Under the pieces are notes generated by a model. It had not been told where the DNA came from. It made no database searches and was given only the letters and a program-made list of their open reading frames with translations. A stretch of 64,000 nt of DNA from Buxus sempervirens. Lineage: Eukaryota > Streptophyta > Magnoliopsida > Buxales > Buxaceae. The position numbers and the translations under genes are program-made. Below, piece by piece: positions 60,201 to 64,000 of this stretch. The first letter of the stretch is position 1. Every line of letters begins with the position of its first letter. The stretch is from contig OX387185.1 in the NCBI GenBank assembly GCA_947561395.2, positions 45,890,602 through 45,954,601 on the forward strand. Direction: 5' to 3'.

Positions 60201-60217
60201 ATTATCCCAGTGCTTAG
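54231..60217 (+). CDS. Alpha/beta hydrolase-fold protein
   Basis: Eight exons (54231-54587, 55625-55669, 55823-55952, 56094-56163, 56250-56298, 56642-56739, 57781-57919, 60038-60217) give 355 residues. Oxyanion motif HGSFHAAW is at 87-94, nucleophile elbow GHSFGG has Ser158, acid LGANDDFIV has Asp292/293 and catalytic His320 is in VAHDMMLDCSWEKG. The first 35 or so residues are rich in Ser/Leu/Arg with few acids and may be a plastid transit peptide. It is like plant alpha/beta hydrolases annotated after AB_hydrolase_6; the substrate is unknown. Exon 3 uses the acceptor at 55820-55822 (TAG); the one three bases upstream would place an in-frame stop. Residue 250 at the exon 6/7 join reads Ser. 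Intron 7 is 2.1 kb and intron 6 holds a poly-C run. Confidence 0.92.
56759..56794 (+). repeat. Poly-C tract in hydrolase intron 6
   Basis: A run of 27 C, one T and 8 C begins 20 bases after the donor site of exon 6. On the minus strand it is a G run able to form G-quadruplexes. The length is likely variable between individuals or uncertain from sequencing. Confidence 0.85.
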
Positions 60218-62628
60218 CATTTGCGAATCTGATTTTCTTCCACAAATGTATCATTTAACAGGGGGGTGAGACAGAATATTGGAATGCCTCAGTTTGTCAA
60301 AAAAAAAAAATTTTCCCAACTGTTGTTTGGGATATGCAGCACCTTGAGTGAATTTTATATCGAAAGAGAGAGCGCCTAGCAAACTGAAATGATGTAACCA
60401 TGTCAATCAAATGCATAATGAAGTTCCTTTTCTAGTCACAGTCAGTGGAATGCTAAGATTAGAATTGAGCAGGTGGTGAGATTAACTTCAAATAATGTAC
60501 AAGTTTTGGTTTCCAATTTCATATGGAACTCTCAACCTCAAGGTTGCAGGACAGAATTTTTCTCATGGTTTTGCTATCTTGTGCATGTATAGGAGCACTA
60601 AAATGCCATGTTAAATGAGGATCATCCTATATTTTGCATACATTTCAGCAAACCCAAAAAAAAACCTTACATTTTGCATCCTAATACTTAAGAGATGGAA
60701 ACAATTATCATATCACAGTGACCAATGAGGGTTTTTTTTTTTAAATTTTCAGTACATGGAATTAAAGCTGATTTTAGAGGCTAGGAGGAGCTGTTTGATC
60801 GGAATATTGGGTTTTCTGGATAACAACAGGCAACTAAAAGAAACAAATCAATGTCAAAGATATCTAGTTGGGGAAATATCTTGTAGGTGTGGTATTGACA
60901 CCGGACCTACTTCTAAAGCTGTATTTGACCCCAGCTATGCTACTCTATTGCGACAACCCTTTTCCAAGTGAAGTTGCGTCAGAACAAAAGAAGTCGGAAG
61001 GAGAAGAAAGGACGAAGTTCAAAAAAACACGTTTTCTTGGCAATGATTCAACGCTACCTACAGCAATTCTTTTAGCTGCTACCTCGTGAACACGTACGAT
61101 GGCAAGTTCATTAGATTCAATGCTAACGTCTTGTCAGACAAGTTCATTCGACCACACAAAGCACATGAGATCGTCTGCCGCACGTTCTTTCACCTTAGAT
61201 TCTGCCACATGTAACGTACAAGAGTTCTTTGAACGTGAAATGTCATTGAAGGGACATATGAAAGAACAGCCATGTTTGTTGACTGAGGGTCCGCCGCAGC
61301 AGCTACCCTGCGGCACATGATTTCATCCCGACGAGAATGGCTTTTTTTTAAGAATTGGCCTCTCAGTTTTAGCTTGCGATAATTGCGATGGTCACCGTGA
61401 ATAGTGCTTAATCATCTTCACATTATTATCATCGTCATTGCTTTGGTCAGTATTTCTCTTTTACCACCATCATCATCATCATCGTCATTTGTACTGTATC
61501 ATCGTCATCATCATTTGTATCTTTGTATCTGGACTTAGAAGTTATAAGATCCCGTCATGATTGTGTTCGTTCGTTGTCATGTTATCATCATCACAGTTAT
61601 TGTTGAAATGTGTCCTGTGAATAAAAGTTCGACCTTAATTTCCCTCTTTCGGTGCAGTGAAGAGGCTTAGCTATTTCCCTCAACGAGAGATATGGACAAA
61701 AGAATTCTCCATCACTGACAGATCAAAAAATAACATGAAAATTTTCTTATCACCTCACCCACCAACACAAATACCTACTGGAACTACCATTTTAATTTCC
61801 CTAGTTTTGACTGAGTTGGTTAAAAACTACATAAATACTCTGAATTTCAACATGTAAGTACAGTAGGTACTGTTGTCGACAGACTTGTTGCAAGGAGGTC
61901 AAGCTAAACGAGTCAAATTTCGCTGCACTGACAGATTAGCTAATTTGATTTTTTACATGGACTTCTCTTTCATTTTTTTTTTCTCAACTTTGATGGCTTT
62001 GCAGAAACAGCAACCACAACGAGTAGTTGACAAGGAAACAGTTTGGCATCGACAAAGACGCCTTTCAGATCTAAACAAAAGGAACATGCTTTAAGATTCC
62101 TAACGAACCCAATAAACCCACGTTTTGATCTATAGTTTATAGATAACATACTAAGTTGTTCAGTCCAGCACGTTTCCTTCGAAGAGAATCTACCAACCAG
62201 AAAATTGAATGTTTCTTTCCCCATGACGGACGGAAATTTCATTTTCAAAGGATAAGTCTTTTTACATCCCTTCTTTTGATGTTTGAATAAGCGTTTCTAT
62301 CCAAGAGATTATAACTGAGGAGATCTGTAAACTTTATAATCTAGGTCACATCGATCCATTAGTTCCTTAATTTTTCACAAAACGACGATGTTGTTGGAGG
62401 CCATTAAGATAGACGGTTCTATTTGTAACCAAATGCAAACATGCCACGTATAGATTTAGATAGCATGCTCATAGATAGTCAATGGTGCAAACTGTAAACC
62501 AATCCTGAAATTTCTATCTTGATTTGATGTTGCAGGCAACCGCATGTGGAAATAAGTGGCAAATCTTATTGAGTTTTACTTCTATAAGTTTTGAAAATGA
62601 TGCAAGGATTGATTGAAGCTTCTGAGTC
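60218..62628. other. Intergenic between hydrolase and MYB genes
   Basis: The hydrolase 3' end is at the left. A TCA/TCG trinucleotide-rich stretch lies at about 61469-61512. Frames at 60756-60971, 60868-61089 and 61099-61320 (plus) and 61970-62248 (minus) are unrecognised and lack supporting signals. Confidence 0.5.
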
Positions 62629-62635
62629 TATAAAA
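62629..62635 (+). promoter_or_regulatory. TATA box of the MYB gene
   Basis: TATAAAA lies 96 bp upstream of the ATG at 62725, fitting a 5' leader of about 60 bases. Confidence 0.65.
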
Positions 62636-62724
62636 GCGGTGTTGGCTTCACTCTCACTTCTTCATCTCTGAGTCTATTAAATTTTTTTTTTCTGGTTGTG
62701 GGTCTCTTCCACAAGCAAGTAGCT

Positions 62725-63945
62725 ATGCCTAATGTTACAGAGGGAGCATGCAGTTCTAGTGAAGATGATAAAGAGCTAAGAAGAGGTCCTTGGACTATTC
62801 AAGAAGATACTCTTCTTATCCACTACATTGCTTGTCATGGTGAAGGTCGTTGGAATCTGTTAGCTAAGAGTTCAGGTGAAGAATTAACCCTGTTATACCA
62901 TTTGCTGTATACACAAGCATGACATGGGAGATTTCATCAGTACTATAAGCTTTTCACACAATTTTTATCTTTCTTTTCCTCTTTAGGATTGAGGAGAACA
63001 GGCAAAAGTTGCAGACTGAGATGGCTGAATTACTTGAAGCCGGATATTAAGCGAGGAAACCTTACCCCACAAGAACAGCTCTTGATTCTTGAACTCCATT
63101 CCAAGTGGGGTAACAGGTGATTATATATCCAATACTATAACTTTAGCTATTTCAATACAATTTGATTAAAAGCTTTGGAACAGATACTGATCTCATCTTA
63201 TAGATATTTGATTCAATGAGTTTGAATAAATTTTATGTTAATCTATAAAGAATAAATTTGGAACAGAACTGGGATATTGAAATTATGGTGAAGAAGATTT
63301 GGAAGCCTGATTGCTTTTATTGATCAATTCAGGTGGTCCAGGATCGCAAAGTACCTACCAGGAAGAACAGACAATGAGATCAAGAACTACTGGAGAACAA
63401 GAGTGCATAAACAAGCACGGAATCTTAACATTGACTCCAATTGCGTTACTTTCCGGGATGCAATTCGGAGCTTTTGGATACCCAGGTTGGTTCAAAAAAT
63501 GGAGTCTTCTTCTACAACCATGGAATCACAGACGTCTTCAACTCCTGCTATAATTCTTAACCATACCCCTCATGTGCCACCACAAGCTCTACAAGTAAGC
63601 GAACTGACAAACAGTGCCAATCATCCTGATATAAATCAAACCTCAGTGAATTATATAAGCTCAAGCATATCTGTTTCAGATTCCTTGAATATTCCTCAAA
63701 AGTCTGAAATCACAGAATATCAATCCATGGGAAGTATTCTCCACAACCCATTACAGAAGGCTTACAGCTATGAGGACAATGCTAGCTATGACATGAAGAC
63801 TTTCAACCTAGACTCCATGTCAGCACCAGGGGACATCAACAATTGGGCCTATCCCTGCCATATGGTGGAAGCTAATTGGATTGAGGATGATGTGGCTGAC
63901 AGTCCATGGGACATGGATGAATTATGGGAATTTAAGAAATTGTAA
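62725..63945 (+). CDS. R2R3-MYB transcription factor, subgroup 20 type
   Basis: Three exons (62725-62875, 62987-63116, 63333-63945) with GT-AG borders give 297 residues. R2 (about 20-68) has Trp23, Trp43 and Trp63; R3 (about 72-119) has Trp95 and Trp114 and contains [11 protein letters not shown]. The two introns sit at the classical R2R3-MYB positions (after SSG and after WGNR). After R3 comes [11 protein letters not shown], then [18 protein letters not shown], the W-x-PRL motif of subgroup 20 (MYB2, 62, 78, 108, 112, 116), linked in Arabidopsis to stress, phosphate and stamen/senescence responses. The acidic C-terminus ([19 protein letters not shown]) is a likely activation domain. The bHLH-binding motif of R3 is not seen. 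The paralogue cannot be named. Confidence 0.95.
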
Positions 63946-64000
63946 CAGAAGGGAATCTAGGTGGTGCTGTTATGAGATAGCTCACCCAAAGTTGTTAAAA

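Noticed and set aside
61099-61320. 73-codon plus-strand frame with an overlapping minus-strand frame
   Set aside because: No family resemblance or gene signals; both strands are open by chance.

Overview
The window is nuclear DNA of a flowering plant, most likely a woody eudicot. The evidence is intron-rich genes with GT-AG borders, plant-specific transcription factor families (R2R3-MYB, a BEE-type bHLH), a Tat-lineage Ty3/gypsy retroelement with antisense genes, and many small hAT-, Mutator- and foldback-type elements. The species cannot be fixed from the sequence.

Layout. Positions 1-18679 are one large Ty3/gypsy element of the Tat/Ogre/Retand group, read on the minus strand. Its 5' LTR is at 16877-18679, followed by a tRNA-type primer binding site, a 2.9 kb leader holding a 26-unit tandem repeat, and gag-protease-RT-RNaseH(x2)-integrase (14005 down to 6726). 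Beyond pol there are two intron-containing genes on the opposite strand (553-3418 and about 3874-5734), both with plant-mobile-domain-like (PMD/DUF7745-like) cores. The 3' LTR is not seen and should lie left of the window. The gag-pol frame has about one break, so the element is nearly whole.

The strongest unexplained signal sits in this element. Three separate arrays, each of four 20-21 bp imperfect palindromes spaced every 27-28 bp, occur in the LTR U3, in the leader and just upstream of the TATA box of the second antisense gene. They look like a shared regulatory module. My inference is that an element-encoded factor or a dimeric host factor binds them.

Positions 18680-31400 are repeat-rich: a diverged tandem repeat, two related long-TIR MITEs, a TIR element filled with a 20-bp minisatellite, and a hAT MITE with a perfect 8-bp duplication. 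Two host genes lie here on the minus strand: an intronless one-TM, WD-like protein (23509-24444) and a universal stress protein gene whose last exon is damaged (26948-28694).

Positions 31470-43807 (minus) carry a ten-exon gene for a 368-residue multipass membrane protein that resembles the N-terminal half of ZnT5/MTP12 zinc transporters but has no CDF domain. Its introns hold a deleted hAT element and a LINE tail. Positions 48190-49695 (minus) hold a six-exon BEE-type bHLH. Positions 54231-60217 (plus) hold an eight-exon alpha/beta hydrolase with an intact Ser-Asp-His triad. Positions 62725-63945 (plus) hold a three-exon subgroup-20 R2R3-MYB. The host genes are not an operon and show no obvious shared pathway. 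Exon borders were read by eye from splice signals and reading-frame continuity.
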